Assembly (NCBI GenBank): GCA_039621445.1
Contig: CP154954.1
Coordinates: 52,985,357-53,049,356, forward strand
DNA from: Euglena gracilis
Taxonomy: Eukaryota > Euglenida > Euglenophyceae > Euglenales
Reading direction: 5' to 3'
DNA: 64,000 bases
The notes beneath the pieces are model-generated. The model did no database searches, was not told where the DNA came from, and worked only from the letters and a program-made list of their open reading frames with translations. Each line of letters opens with the position of its first letter. Positions within the stretch are counted from its first letter, which is position 1. Of the stretch, positions 53,640 to 64,000 are shown piece by piece. A program made the position numbers and the translations under genes.

Positions 53640-54420
53640 ATGACAATCAGGCGCCATTAAAGCAACGGGAAACCAGAGTCCCAAGCAATGCCACTCCAGC
53701 CCTCCTTGAGGGCGAGTCTCCTCGGCTACGCCCTGCGACGCCACGCCTGCATTGGATCCTCTCAATCGCCACCCCAGATTGGTTGAGTGTGATAGGCCGG
53801 TGCACCACAAATCAAATTGCACCGCAGAAAAGATGTTCTGTGTATTGCGGTGATTCGAAATGAGTACAATTATTTTTTTCTGCCTGGTGCCTGTTCTTTG
53901 ATTGAGTCGACCCCCCCCCCCCAAGCCCTTTTCCCACACCTTTCACCGAACCAGATTTTCCCAGTTTACGTCCCCAGATTGAACGTCGCATGTGTAGCTT
54001 CAAGGTGCCAGAATGTGATGCCAGAGCTCATTATCTCGGACGTGTGCTGCGTTCATCCCTCCGCCATAGAATTTTTGTGTCCCCGGCGTTCTGACCCAAC
54101 ATCGCCAAGCAGCCCCCTGAACCCGGGTGGGGGTCACGGAAGGCGGTGGCTGCGGCCCGCCGTGGCCAACCAAACCAAATTTCAGGGTGTGAAAACCGGA
54201 AGCGGTTGGGCCGCAGCGGGCCGCAACCCCAACTGAACCGCAAAGGCGATCGCAAAAAAGAATTTATGAGGTTATTTGAAGGAATAGGATTTGGGCCAGG
54301 GTTTGCAAACGGTTGAACCTTTCCCGCTCAACATCGTTTTGCTGTCTTCTACAGGGTACTCAGCCGCCCAACAGGGGTTGAAAGCATGGGTGGACCCGAG
54401 AAGGAGCAAGGGTTTTTTCC
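53640..54420. other. Exon-like pieces, unresolved
   Basis: 53700-53865 is open on the + strand and contains LRPATPRLHWILSIATPDWL. After a CGTCCCCAG at 53979 one frame reads IERRMCSFKVPECDARAHYL then GRVLRSSLRHRIF, while another continues to 54236 as GRRWLRPAVANQTKFQGVKT. Splice phases do not single out one reading. No family recognised. Confidence 0.2.
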
Positions 54421-54689
54421 ATGTGTATTAACCCTAGTTGGGCGGCTCTTTGTGGTAGCTGGCACCCTGCAGGGGCCAATTTATCACAGTATTGTGCGAT
54501 GAGGTTCTGCTTTCGGCGTTTCTGTTGTGGTTGGGTGGCCACCACCCAACCAACCGCCGCATTACCTCCCGTGACTGACCCTCCCCCTTCCCGAACCCAA
54601 GTCCCTGAGTTAGCTGCAAGCGTGGCCCTCCAACGCCGGCGCTCCTGCCGCCCCCCAGTGCCTCCCTCAGCCTGGCTTTGGGCGGGGCT

Positions 54690-54823
54690 TGACGAGGGGA
54701 AGGCCGACAGGGATCAAACGGCTCGACCGCCCCGACCACGCGGGCACTGACCTCCGGGATTTCGCTGGCTTTCTCCCTCCGGAGTTTCTGACGGCCAGGA
54801 TTGCTGAATCGTTTGAACAACAG
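54690..54823 (+). CDS. Exon of an unassigned gene (a)
   Basis: It reads GRPTGIKRLDRPDHAGTDLR, then DFAGFLPPEFLTARIAESFE and QQ, with donor CAACAG|GTCGGG in phase 0. The 5' boundary is not defined. It joins the next exon across a 90-nt intron (54824-54913), the shortest convincing intron in the window. Confidence 0.5.
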
Positions 54824-54913
54824 GTCGGGGCTTTGCCCCTGAGCCTGTTCAGCCGAAAGCCCCCCCCCCCCCCCCGAAATGGGAGGGGGTAGGACGGACC
54901 CAGGACTGACCAG

Positions 54914-55188
54914 GAGGGACTTCATGAACCGCCACCGGTGGTGGGTGGGCCCCGGGCCTTCCCGCCCAAGGCGGCCTCGCGTCGAGCCCCGGCCTCGGGG
55001 TTCGAGGTGGCCGACGGGCCCCGTGCCGGCCCCGGCCCGGGCCCGGGCCCCGCCGACTGGGGCGCCGCCACGCTGGAGCTGCTGGCGCTGGCCACCCGCA
55101 TCGTGGCCTCCGAGCGCGGGGCGGCGTTCTCCGCTGGCACGCGGCAGCAGATCGCGGCCCGCCCGCTGCTGGGCCGTGCCCCGCTTGG
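54914..55188 (+). CDS. Exon of an unassigned gene (b)
   Basis: Acceptor CAGGACTGACCAG, phase 0. It reads EGLHEPPPVVGGPRAFPPKA, a Gly/Pro-rich linker, then ADWGAATLELLALATRIVAS and ERGAAFSAGTRQQIAARPLL. This is the strongest codon bias in the window. A GC donor, GCCCC|GCTTGG, would leave two nt, matching the exon at 55913. The helical segment ELLALATRIVASERGAAF is not one I can assign to a family. Confidence 0.5.
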
Positions 55189-55249
55189 GGGGGGGGGGAG
55201 GGGGCGTCGACGGTGCGATGCGTGTTCCGTTGTTGCACGTCGTGTGAAA

Positions 55250-55900
55250 GTGTGCAGACAAAACGGCATTGAATTTATGGCAATGGTTAACTGATAAGGA
55301 TTTGCTTTTGGCTGCTCCTCTTTAAGTTGTCTGAACGCCTGCGCATGTGCCTTGCCTGAGTATCCTCACCGCCAATTTACAGGGCGGGGATGTCCAATTA
55401 TAAGTACTGCTAAATACTTCCCAAACACCAGCAATCTCTTCATTCTAAAGTTGGGGTATTTTATGACCAAAAAAGACTCAGTCTTTTTTTTGGATCTATT
55501 TTTGGGTTGTTGTAAATCCCAAATATTTTTAAAATTTATATGATCACTCATTTTGACCACGTTTTTGAATTTTGCTGAAAATCGGCCGTGGGCTTTATGT
55601 TTTTTATGGGGTCTCTATTTTAGGACCGTCTTCTTTTGGGGGGGGTTAGCATAGCATTACTGAATGTGATGTTTGATGCATCTTCAGCGAAAACCTCAGG
55701 TGGAATTTCAAGAGATGTTGGCACAGTCTTCGCTTCCTTAAGGATGTCATGGACTGTTTTGTTTTTACCCCGCGACAAAGCGGCTTTCTTCCAACAGCCT
55801 GCAGATAGGTACGCACACGACACTTCGAAGATATAGTCGTGGACACATGCACATGCCTATAAACGCATGTTTGTATCCAAATGTGCACATCGCAAATTCT
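55250..55900. other. Intron-like stretch, no recognised gene
   Basis: A/T-rich. A minus-strand frame at 55620-55823 (KTVHDILKEAKTVPTSLEIP) is open but lacks support. CTTAAGGATGTCATGGACTG at 55737 resembles CTTCAGGATGCCCTGGACAA in the exon at 55913. Confidence 0.3.
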
Positions 55901-55912
55901 CTACAGCAGCAG

Positions 55913-56060
55913 GCTGGTGGCAAGCTCTCTTCGTACCCTTCAGGATGCCCTGGACAACCCTCCCGCCACCGGAGGCCCCCTGTCTGACGAAGGGGTCGTT
56001 GCGCAACCCCACGGCTGCCTCAAAGTTGTGGGCCAGGCACTGGCTGGGACACGACTGATG
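55913..56060 (+). CDS. Exon of an unassigned gene (c)
   Basis: Acceptor CTCTACAGCAGCAG. It reads LVASSLRTLQDALDNPPATG, then GPLSDEGVVAQPHGCLKVVG and QALAGTRL. A C-run and CTACAG follow, which looks like the acceptor of another exon at about 56079. It probably continues exon (b). Confidence 0.5.
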
Positions 56061-56109
56061 CCCCCCCCCCCCTACAGAGGTGTGCCAGCGCAATCCTCGT
56101 AACGTGTAA

Positions 56110-57250
56110 TTATTGTCTTTCATATGGCGGGGTTCCTCTTTTTGAGATACCTGTCCATTTATCCAATCAAAAAGTGCCGCCGGGGGTGATCCTTGAAATA
56201 AAAAAAAAAGCCCAATGAAATCACTATCTTTTCGACCCAAGAATGCATGGGATTGCACAAGAATAGGATTTAAAATATTTACAAATCTCTTCCAGCCAAT
56301 GTTCTGTGTTGTCTGAGATTGGCTGTGTGTGCGTGCGTGCGTGCGTATGTTTGGGAATATGCATCTGTGCGGACGGAGGGAAGCCATTTGGGATACTCTG
56401 TCCAGGTTTTTTTTTCAAGGAAAGTTGCCCCCCCCCGGTGCTGCGACAGGTGGGGGGGGGGGGCGGGCGTTTTCAATCCCTGGAAGCGGGGGTCGTGTTG
56501 CCTTCGTTGTCAGGGCCTGAAAATGTTCGTTGTACAGGAGAATTTGCCTAAGTCAGGACCCAGGAGCAAACAAGAGAGAGAATGATGAAGAACATGAGGA
56601 CTGCACATCTCTTTAAAGTTTTGCAGACCCCCCGGGGGGGCTGCTGCAGCCAGCCCCAATTTTGGCCCAGCCCAGCCGCAGCACCCCCCCCCCCCCCGGG
56701 TGCTGCTAGCCCTGCTGGCCAGCCCGTTTTTGGAGGGTCCAGCCCATAATTTTTTGTCGTTAAGCCGAAAATTTTTGAAAAAAAGTGCGCAAAATTGGAC
56801 AACAATGATGTTTTTTGGGGTTGTCAGATGTCATATTTTTCAAAATTGTGTTTTGCAGTTCATTTTAGGCAACTGCCTGATTTCGGCCTAGCCCAGACTG
56901 GCTCAGCTCGGGGGGGGGGGCTGGCCAGCCCAAATTTCTAGCCAGCCCAGATTTCTTGCCCTAGCCCAGCAACCCCCCCGGGTCCTTAAAGATATGTGTG
57001 ATAGGGACAAAACCGGCCAATCGTCATTCCTACCCATAAATTCAAAAACCAAAACCATTTCCTAAAATGCTTCGTTTCACCGTTTCACCCCTGCACACCA
57101 GGGGGGGGGGTCTGAGAAGCTGATCTTTTTTCGGGTGCCTAATCCCTGCCTTTGGGCAACAGTGCGCATTTGAACTTATTCCCCTCATCCTCTATTCGGC
57201 CGTTCGTTCGCTCCCCGTCTCGCCCAAGTCTTCTCTTCAAGGAAGCCCCC
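56110..57250. other. No gene recognised; repeat fragments
   Basis: It holds a GTGCGTGCGTGCGT tract (56325), a GGAAAGTTGCCCCCC/GGGCGGGCGTTTTCAA repeat (56410-56490) also at 19185 and 37475, and CAGCCCAG-rich sequence at 56640-56990. Confidence 0.4.
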
Positions 57251-57289
57251 CCCCCCCCCGGATTGTGCAATCACACACTTCCCGACGCG

Positions 57290-57625
57290 GATGGCGTTCT
57301 CCGGACGGAGGCCGTGGTGGGCGGGCGGCTCCGGCCCGACTGTCCCCGCACGGCCCCGAGGGGTTTCCGTCGCCTCCCGTCCCGCCGGGGTCGCCGGGGC
57401 CCTCTGTGGTGCGGTGTGGGGGGCCGGGGCCTGAGGGCAACGGGGCCACAGCGTCGCCGCGGCACTCCGTGACGTATGCCCCGCTGCCCTCCCCGCGCCG
57501 GTGGTCTGCGCCGGTCCAGGGCCTCTGGGTCCCGGGCAACCCCCGTCCAACGGGAGGTGACCGAGGAGCCGACGTTGTTCCGTCGACTCCTCAAGACCCC
57601 AAGGCGCAACTGTCGTTCGACAAAA
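57290..57625 (+). CDS. GC-rich coding island, frame unresolved
   Basis: Several + frames are open. One reads TLPDADGVLRTEAVVGGRLR. Another, towards the end, reads TPVQREVTEEPTLFRRLLKT then PRRNCRSTK and can end at CAAAAG|GTTTGG. There may be two exons with a small intron around 57470. Not recognised. Confidence 0.35.
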
Positions 57626-57693
57626 GGTTTGGTTCCTTTTTCATCCAAAAAGGTGAAAAGTTGCTCCCCCGTGCCCAATTTTTTTGCTTGTTT

Positions 57694-57706
57694 GTGTGTG
57701 GGTGTA

Positions 57707-57739
<33 letters not shown>

Positions 57740-57755
57740 ATGTGTGTGTGTGTGT

Positions 57756-57845
<90 letters not shown>
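57694..57845. repeat. (TG)n microsatellite
   Basis: About 150 bp of TG with a few TA interruptions. Confidence 0.97.
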
Positions 57846-57848
<3 letters not shown>

Positions 57849-57849
57849 C

Positions 57850-58095
57850 AGCCGTTCGCTCCCCAGCCCCGGCGTGCTCAACCCCCCAATGGATGTCCAC
57901 AGTCAGGGACACTCCCTGGGCGCGGGTCTTTCCAAAGGAAGTGCGCTTGTAGTAAAGGTCTGATCCCCGGCAGGTCTTCTCTGCCCTGACCCTGCCCCCA
58001 AAACCCCCGAAGCCGGCCCGGATAGCCCACCGCCCACCAAAGTGGTCCGCCACCGCACCCTCCGCCGTCCACCACTGCCCTCTTGTCAACAACTC
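57850..58095 (-). CDS. Candidate minus-strand exon, unknown
   Basis: Read on the - strand: GQWWTAEGAVADHFGGRWAI, then RAGFGGFGGRVRAEKTCRGS and DLYYKRTSFGKTRAQGVSLT and VDIHWGVEHAG. All three + frames contain stops here, while the - frame is open for about 250 nt with protein-like, aromatic-rich composition. Splice boundaries were not fixed (the TG repeat abuts the 3' side). Family not recognised. Confidence 0.4.
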
Positions 58096-58588
58096 TGCAT
58101 TTGAGTACCAAAAGCATTCAGGCCCCCCAAGTGGAATCCGAAATGCTTCTTTGGATGAACTGGGCCCTCCTCGATGTTCGCTGCAGATGTTTTGCCTTCA
58201 TACCATACTATTTATCATTCAATTGATGCCCCAATGAAGAAATCTGCTTCAGACGGCTGAACGCACACCCTCACGTCCTCCAAGAGGACTCTTAATTTTA
58301 CATTTAATTTTAATTAATTGATTAATTTTATTGGTTAATTGGAAGTTTTTGGAAGATTTTCAAGGCAATTCACCGATGCGCCCTTTTTTGAGGTGCCTAA
58401 TCCCTGAGTGAGGTCCTGGGTGTGTTTCTTCTTGATCGGGGGGATGGGTCTTATTCACTGATTATTAGAGGGGTACAAGAAATCATGCTTTTCACAATAT
58501 TTCACGAAGTCTCCCCCTTTTTTGTGATTTCAAACAAACGGCCCAATTTTCTTGTTTTATCAGGAAACAATGACTGCATGACAAGTTT

Positions 58589-59261
58589 CAGGGGGGGGGG
58601 GGAATGCACTGCGCATTTTTCCGCATTTTTTTGCGCATTTTTGTCAATTTTTCAAAAATGCGCATTTTTTGCGCATTTTTTGCACATTTTCCCCCCATTT
58701 TCGCACATTTTCCATTTTTGCACATTTTTTTGCGCATTTTTTTGCCCACTTTTGCACATTTTGCCATTTTTGCACATTTTCCACCCAAATCACATGCTCA
58801 CCGAATTTTGCCCACGTTCAACTGACCCATTTCTGTAACCAACGAACCCATTTTCACATTTTTTTTTCACCGAAGGGACCCGCCTCAAGAGAAAACCCTT
58901 GGGTGATGAGGTGTGGGTACTCATCCAATGACGATGAGCACTGGGGGTTTCAAAGACCCCACATTGACACGTAACCAAGGCGGGAATCCCACTCCCCTGG
59001 TCACAAGTAAGGGGCACCATGGCTGACATTGTTGGTTATGGTGAACGGAGAGTGACGCCTTGGTCATGCATTTTTTGGCCAAAATGCCTTCATTTCAGCT
59101 CTTTTTGGTGCTTTTGGTTTAATTTTGGGTTTATTGTTGGAAATTTTTCTAAGTCCTTTTCCCTTAGTAATGTCACAAACTCAGCGCATTTTTTTTGCGC
59201 ATTTTTTTGCGCATTTTTTGCGCATTTTTTCCGAGGGCCGTCCAGCGCATTTCCCCCCCTG
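58589..59261. mobile_element. CAGGGG-family TIR element with GCGCATTTTT core
   Basis: It starts CAGGGGGGGGGGGGAATGCA and ends GCGCATTTCCCCCCCTG. A perfect 7-bp direct repeat, CAAGTTT, flanks it (58582-58588 and 59262-59268). GCGCATTTTT units occupy 58608-58790 and 59185-59230, with TTTTTTCCGAGGGCC at the right. The centre (58800-59180) holds unrelated sequence including the GCGGGAAT repeat seen at 45044. Non-coding. Confidence 0.85.
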
Positions 59262-59539
59262 CAAGTTTGTAGCATTGTTTTTGATTGGGATTGCGTATGT
59301 TGTTTTTTGGTGCACACTTTTCAGGGAGGGATGTTCGGGCCCTCTGGGTGTGCCTAATTATGAGGGGGGGGGGTGTGTGCGAACGTCGGATGGTGCACAT
59401 TTTTGGGGGGTTCAAAGGGTATTAATGTAATAAAATTTGAAATTAAATCACTATCACCATCATTATGAGAAAATGAAAATTTATAAATGCGTCCTCCCTC
59501 AGATAAAAAAACCAAGAGGGCATTTATCTGATGCCTTGG

Positions 59540-59710
59540 AACTGCATCGCCGTCACATGGCGTTGGGATGCTCCGTGTCACAGCATGAAATAACCCTTCC
59601 ATTCTCCTGAAGTGGATGTAGATCCCCCTGGTGACAGCAGTGGTGAAGCCCTCGCTCTGCCCCTTCCACAAGCCCGAGAGCCAGCGGACAATGTCGCAGT
59701 CCAAACAGGG
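59540..59710 (-). CDS. Candidate minus-strand exon, unknown
   Basis: The - strand reads LDCDIVRWLSGLWKGQSEGF, then TTAVTRGIYIHFRRMEGLFH. The composition is protein-like. The overlapping + frame (VVKPSLCPFHKPESQRTMSQ) is also open, so strand is not certain. No clear splice sites. Confidence 0.3.
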
Positions 59711-60039
59711 ACAGCTCCTTTCACAAAACTGGTTTGAATTAAAATTGGTCTTCTGCCCAAATAGTCGCGTGGAAAATCGAGGCAGACATTGCTTGCACGC
59801 CTTCCTGTCCGTTACAACTGAGATTTTTTTTGTTTATCCCCTTCATTTATGGCTGTTTCATCCCTTGTGCATCTGTCATGAGCTGTCTGTCGTCCCCTGT
59901 GCATCTGTCAGATGAAGGGTGGTCTCAGCAAGAAACAAATGGTTTTCATCCCGACCATGGGTAGACGATGGACTATCACACGTGGTCTTCAATGCAAGAC
60001 TGCAAGAAGCTGATTTCAAGGTTGCACCACATTTTTCAG

Positions 60040-60110
60040 GGAGACATTTTCTATCCTGAGAAGCCATGTGGGCTTCAATTGCCTGACCACTTCGTCTGGT
60101 GCCTAGACGG
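60040..60110 (+). CDS. Candidate short exon, unknown
   Basis: Acceptor CCACATTTTTCAG. It reads GDIFYPEKPCGLQLPDHFVW then CLDG. It lies 340 bp upstream of the terminal exon at 60446 and may belong to the same gene. Confidence 0.3.
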
Positions 60111-60445
60111 GGGGGGTCTATTTCAATTTTGTACCATTATGAGTGGTGTAGCCATTTTTCGTCGAATCTGAAACGGACCAAAAAAATCTGAAACGGACCA
60201 GCGCTTGGAAATGACCGATGGGAGATAAAACCCCAAAGGTCAAAAAGCGAAAGTGGCCTGAAAATATGCAAAAATTTTAAATTTCATTTTTTTTTTTGCA
60301 TATTCTGGATCTCCTCTTTTGGGGGTCACTTGGGGCCTTTTGGGGCTACTCCACGCCCAGCGTTGGCCTGTCTGGCTGATGAGGTCCAGGCAGCCAGGCG
60401 AGGAACTGCGAGCACCTGCACACCGCCACCGACCGTTGTCGTCAG

Positions 60446-60622
60446 TCATGGCAACCCCCTTCGGCGGCAGCCTCCCGAGCGCCCCTGGCGTCGGGGCTGC
60501 CTCCGGTGGCGGGGACGGAGGAGCCCGCCACCGCTTCCCCCAGCACGGTCCCCTCCCGGGGCCGGCCGCCGTCGTTCGCACTGCAGGAGGAGGACGAGGA
60601 GGGGCTGCTCCTGGACAGCTAG
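60446..60622 (+). CDS. Terminal exon with acidic tail, unknown gene
   Basis: After ACCGTTGTCGTCAG a phase-0 frame reads SWQPPSAAASRAPLASGLPP, then VAGTEEPATASPSTVPSRGR and PPSFALQEEDEEGLLLDS to TAG at 60620-60622. It is Pro/Ser/Ala-rich and ends in an acidic-hydrophobic tail, suggesting a disordered C-terminus. The competing frames lack this ending and run into C-runs. Confidence 0.45.
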   Translation, partial: SWQPPSAAASRAPLASGLPPVAGTEEPATASPSTVPSRGRPPSFALQEEDEEGLLLDS

Positions 60623-60639
60623 TCGGGCCAGGGCCCCTC

Positions 60640-61390
60640 ACCGGGTGGACCCCCCCCCCCAACCGGGGGGCCCCCCCCCCCCTGTGTGTTCACCATCCCC
60701 CCTTTACCTTCCCCCTTGGGCCGTAATTTGTTGCGTGACTTTGGGCTGGGTATAATTTGAATGCCTGCGTCTGCCTTTATTTTGGAAACAACATGCAAAA
60801 CCCAAACATTTTTGTTGCAGCCAATAAATCCACAAAATCAAGACCCCCCTGCCCTCACGAAACCAAATGATGATTTAATAAGTCCACAGCTCCCCCCCCT
60901 GTAATTGACCTCCCCCTGGTTGTTGACCCCCTGGGTTGTTAGGCCCAATTTGACCCCCAGATTTTTTTCTTGGTTCAAGAATGCACTCCGAGGAACAGAA
61001 ATGTCTCTTTTGACCGATGAAGTGGTTGGGAAACGTCGAAAACACCCAAGACAGTGATGCCCAGTGGTGATTGGGTGTCTCAAGAATTCATCCAGCTTGT
61101 GGCATGCAAGCCCAAGTATGAGGAAAGCGACCCACTGGGTTGTTGGGCCCAATCCCCCCCCCTTGGAAGTTGACCCCCTCCTCTGTTGGTGCCAACCTAA
61201 CCCGGGTCAATAACACGGAGGGGGGGGGTAGGTAGGTAGGTAATCTGACAGATTAATATCACACTGTTGTGTTTTATTGGACCATAAAATACATTATGGA
61301 AATCAAAAATTTTCATGACTCCAGTGATATGGGATTTTTAGATGTTTTTTGTGAACTAAGAAAATAATATATAATATATAATAATGTAAT
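60640..61390. other. No gene recognised
   Basis: It contains duplicated TTGACCCCCTGGGTTGTTAGGCCCAA/CCACTGGGTTGTTGGGCCCAA motifs about 200 bp apart (60920 and 61130) and a (GGTA)n stretch at 61225. Confidence 0.4.
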
Positions 61391-61394
61391 AATA

Positions 61395-61398
61395 TAAT

Positions 61399-61429
<31 letters not shown>

Positions 61430-61440
61430 CATATATATAC
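61395..61440. repeat. (TA)n / (CATA)n microsatellite
   Basis: TA-rich run leading into CATA units. Confidence 0.9.
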
Positions 61441-61454
61441 ATACATACATACCA

Positions 61455-61607
61455 ACCCCCCCCCCCGGGAAACGGTCATGCCCGAGAACCTGTCAGGGTC
61501 CCGCCCGGGAAACTGTCAGGGTCCCCGGTACCGGCCAACCTGTCAGTATAGGAAGTTGTCAGGGTCCCCGGTACTGGCCAACCTGTCAGGTGACAGTTTC
61601 CCGGGGG
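61455..61607. mobile_element. Small TIR element between (TA)n tracts
   Basis: CCCCCGGGAAACGGTCA at the left faces TGACAGTTTCCCGGGGG at the right. Inside are three direct units of CTGTCAGGGTCCC(C)GGTA..GGCCAAC. The left flank is CATA-rich and the right flank is (TA)n. Non-coding. Confidence 0.65.
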
Positions 61608-61731
<124 letters not shown>

Positions 61732-61823
61732 GGATTGCCCAAAACGTAGGTGATTCAGCAAGTATCCAGCAGTGGATTAAACCATAACTCCCGGGACATT
61801 TGTTGGGGGAGAGTCGTGATTCT

Positions 61824-61877
61824 CTGATGGACCCTGTTTTCGAGGGCCTGTCCAACGGTGGCTCTGCTCGTTGTGGG
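61824..61877 (+). CDS. Candidate exon, unknown
   Basis: It ends at a strong donor, TGTGGG|GTAAGG. The frame compatible with the next exon reads DGPCFRGPVQRWLCSLW. The alternative phase-0 frame reads LMDPVFEGLSNGGSARCG. The 5' boundary is not fixed. Confidence 0.3.
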
Positions 61878-61931
61878 GTAAGGGCTGAGCTGCTTCCTCC
61901 TTTTGATTATGCACCATTTTTTATATTTCAG

Positions 61932-62131
61932 AGATTCAACGATGTCTTCAAACGGATCCAGAGATGATCAGAGATATGGGGACCTGTGAAGTGCAAAGCA
62001 ACTTTTCAAACTGTGGGAAAATGGAAGAAGCAGTATGCTTCAACTTCAAACAAGAATTTATTCAAGCTCGAAATCAATTTTTTTCCCAGTTAATGCTGCA
62101 CCCAGGAAATTGTTGGAGTCATTGTCTCTGA
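61932..62131 (+). CDS. Candidate terminal exon, unknown
   Basis: A strong acceptor (TTTTTTATATTTCAG) precedes a frame open for about 65 codons to TGA: IQRCLQTDPEMIRDMGTCEV, then QSNFSNCGKMEEAVCFNFKQ and EFIQARNQFFSQLMLHPGNC. Lower GC than other exons. With one leftover nt from the 61824 exon the join gives WEIQRCL. Not recognised. Confidence 0.35.
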
Positions 62132-62196
62132 TACGTTTCTGGGAATTTCCCTTCAGCATTTTGGTTGGAAATCTCCAACCAGCCAAATAGCAGCCC

Positions 62197-62198
62197 AT

Positions 62199-62235
<37 letters not shown>
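62197..62235. repeat. ~38-nt G-run
   Basis: Unbroken G homopolymer, followed shortly by C-runs; assembly length is unreliable. Confidence 0.9.
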
Positions 62236-62238
<3 letters not shown>

Positions 62239-62389
62239 CACCCCCCCCCCCCACCCCCCACCCCACCTCCAAGATTAGGCTGATTAGGCTGGGCCACCCG
62301 CCTTACATGAACCCAAAACAGGTGGACAGTTCCTACGGGGGAAGGGAGCGGGGCGCGCCAACGATGCCTCGCAGCCGCCGACACCGTTG

Positions 62390-62600
62390 TTCCACAGGCG
62401 GCATCGATTGCACCCCCCGGGGTGCGGTGCCTCCTACCTGTTGGCTGGGCAACCCGAGGTCGTGGGGCCCCCTTGGGCGGGGACGTGCCAGCGGGAGGCC
62501 GGAGTGGGCCCAAAGCCCAACGCGGACGTTTCTGAACCTCTCGGGACGTTTTCCGTGTGCATGCATCCGCCGTCGGTAGACGATGGGCACGTCCCTTCTC
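62390..62600. other. GC-rich coding-like island, strand unresolved
   Basis: + strand frames give ADVSEPLGTFSVCMHPPSVD; the - strand gives KRPRWALGPLRPPAGTSPPK. A CCGTTGTTCCACAG acceptor sits at about 62397 on +. No family recognised. Confidence 0.25.
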
Positions 62601-62857
62601 AGAGGCCCTGGACATTGGACTGGGGCAAATGTGAATCGACCTTGCCACTCAGGATTTCAAACCAGTTACCGTCTTGCACAAAGCCCTGTAGGTTTGTCGC
62701 CGTTGGGCTTTCTATGTCACTCCCCCGGCGTTGCCTCACCACCTTTCTTTTGTCCCTTCCCACCACAGCCCAAACGCCTCCTCTTAACCCTACCCCCCTC
62801 CATTTAGGTCGCCTCCGCCTACACCCCTCTGTGTCCTACCCCCCTCCCCAAACACAA

Positions 62858-63003
<146 letters not shown>

Positions 63004-63439
63004 TGGCGGCCGTCCTTGCCTCGCATATTTCGCTCTTGACCTGTGGGGTGGCGCCGGGTCTCGAGGGGCCCCCACCCCAGGGATAGATGGGAAGCTCTTC
63101 AGTTTGAGGTGGGTGGTAGGGGGGTTCACGACCACCCCTTGGGGGGGTAAGGTTGAAGGGGGGGGGCGCTGAGCTCTTATCCCTGTAAGGTAAGAGCGAA
63201 GTTTCCCCCTGGGGCAAAAGGGGGGGTCGGACCCCCCCTCCCCCCCAGGTTGGGGCCACCCACCTCGGGAACGGACGGATTATCACCATGATCCCGGCCC
63301 GGTTCCAGGAATTTTTTTTTCAGTCGCGAGCGACTGGATTTCTATTTCCGGATCACCTGCGTATGACCCCCAACTCTCCGCCAGGCCCGAGTTATTCAGC
63401 CGCGAAGGGGTCCAAACTGGGTAGGATTGGCCCGCCCCC

Positions 63440-63960
63440 CTCTTCCGACTCTGCCATTTCACCGGGGTCCAAAAATCGGTCAAAAATTGATTTTTCGAAA
63501 ATATCTCGAGAAAACGCACAATATCTCCGGAAGTGTCCCACTGACCAAATGTACCCCTGGAGGCCCTCTATCGCCCCCCCGCTCGCCGTTTTGGCCGCCG
63601 ACACGCCTGGTCCGTTTTCCAGCGCGCTGCCCAAAACGGTCATTTTGGGGTGTTTTTTGGGGCCGTTTTTTTTTGGGGCCAAAAATCGGTTTCCCCAAAT
63701 TATCTCGACAATGAAGCAAAATCAAAGAAAATGTCCGGATAGCAAAAATGAAGCCCTTGGAATGCCCTATCCAACCATGGTATACTTTTCCCCCAACACT
63801 TCGTGTAGCCGGAGTTATGGTCATTTTTCGGCCAATTTTGGCCCATTTCAGGGGCCATTTTGGACTGCTTTCAGGGTCAAAAAACCCGATGTTTCCAAAA
63901 TATCTCGGAAATGAAGCAAAATCAAAGGAAATGTCCGGAGACCGAAACTGAACCCTTTAC
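63440..63960. repeat. Tandem diverged modules (~200-bp period)
   Basis: Three modules share (C/A)AAATATCTCG(A/G)..A, AATCAAAG(G/A)AAATGTCCGGA and CC(C)TT(T/G)..ATGCCC(T)AT. These are followed by a CGGAGTTATGGTCATTTTT/GGCCATTTTGG section. An inverted copy of one module lies at 16680-16800. Confidence 0.7.
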
Positions 63961-64000
63961 AATACCCAATCTTACATGTTTATTTTATTTCCCCGCAACT

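Overview
This window is nuclear DNA of a eukaryote, most likely a photosynthetic protist with a large, repeat-choked genome; I cannot name the species. Coding sequence occurs as short GC-rich exons (about 50-200 nt, strongly G/C at third positions) scattered through long introns and intergenic DNA made of poly-G/poly-C runs, A/T-rich filler, microsatellites and many inverted-repeat elements. Two genes are identified by conserved motifs spread over correctly phased exons: a tRNA 2'-phosphotransferase (TPT1/KptA family, about 21.6-31.8 kb) and a plant/algal-type heme oxygenase (about 36.9-41.6 kb), both on the + strand. A plastid-type heme oxygenase argues for an alga. TTAGGG-type tracts occur at 1.7 kb, and several introns appear to be GC-AG.

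Layout. 0-16 kb: almost entirely repeats and transposon-like elements: (CCTCTA)n inverted arrays, telomere-like repeats, TIR elements at 3167-3946, 4320-5296, 9150-10222, 11035-12125 and 14529-15018, foldbacks, and a few isolated exon candidates (8538, 16475). 18-21 kb: exon candidates of unknown genes. 21.6-31.8 kb: TPT1 exons separated by introns of up to about 4 kb that themselves hold repeats. 32.5-35.9 kb: exon-like islands including a signal-peptide exon and a membrane-helix exon, possibly 5' exons of the next gene. 36.9-41.6 kb: heme oxygenase. 43.8-47.9 kb: an unassigned gene with a PP1-docking-like motif, whose last exon is partly duplicated. 48.4-51.3 kb: a roughly 1.2-kb segmental duplication that has duplicated an acidic minus-strand exon, with a 13-N assembly gap. 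51.7-62.6 kb: terminal exons and exon islands of several unassigned genes on both strands. The rest is microsatellite and repeat DNA to the end.

The most interesting signal is structural. Several non-autonomous DNA-element families recur here. One has CAGGGGG...CCCCCTG termini, a core of tandem decamer-like repeats that differs between subfamilies, and perfect 7-bp target duplications at three copies. A second has GGCAGC...GCTGCC-type termini and 8-bp target duplications. The TPT1 reading frame needs one extra base in a C-run and carries Cys where the family has a catalytic Arg, so it may be damaged or mis-assembled. The heme oxygenase carries an in-frame 93-nt insertion flanked by a 4-bp direct repeat. 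I see no rRNA, tRNA or CRISPR feature.
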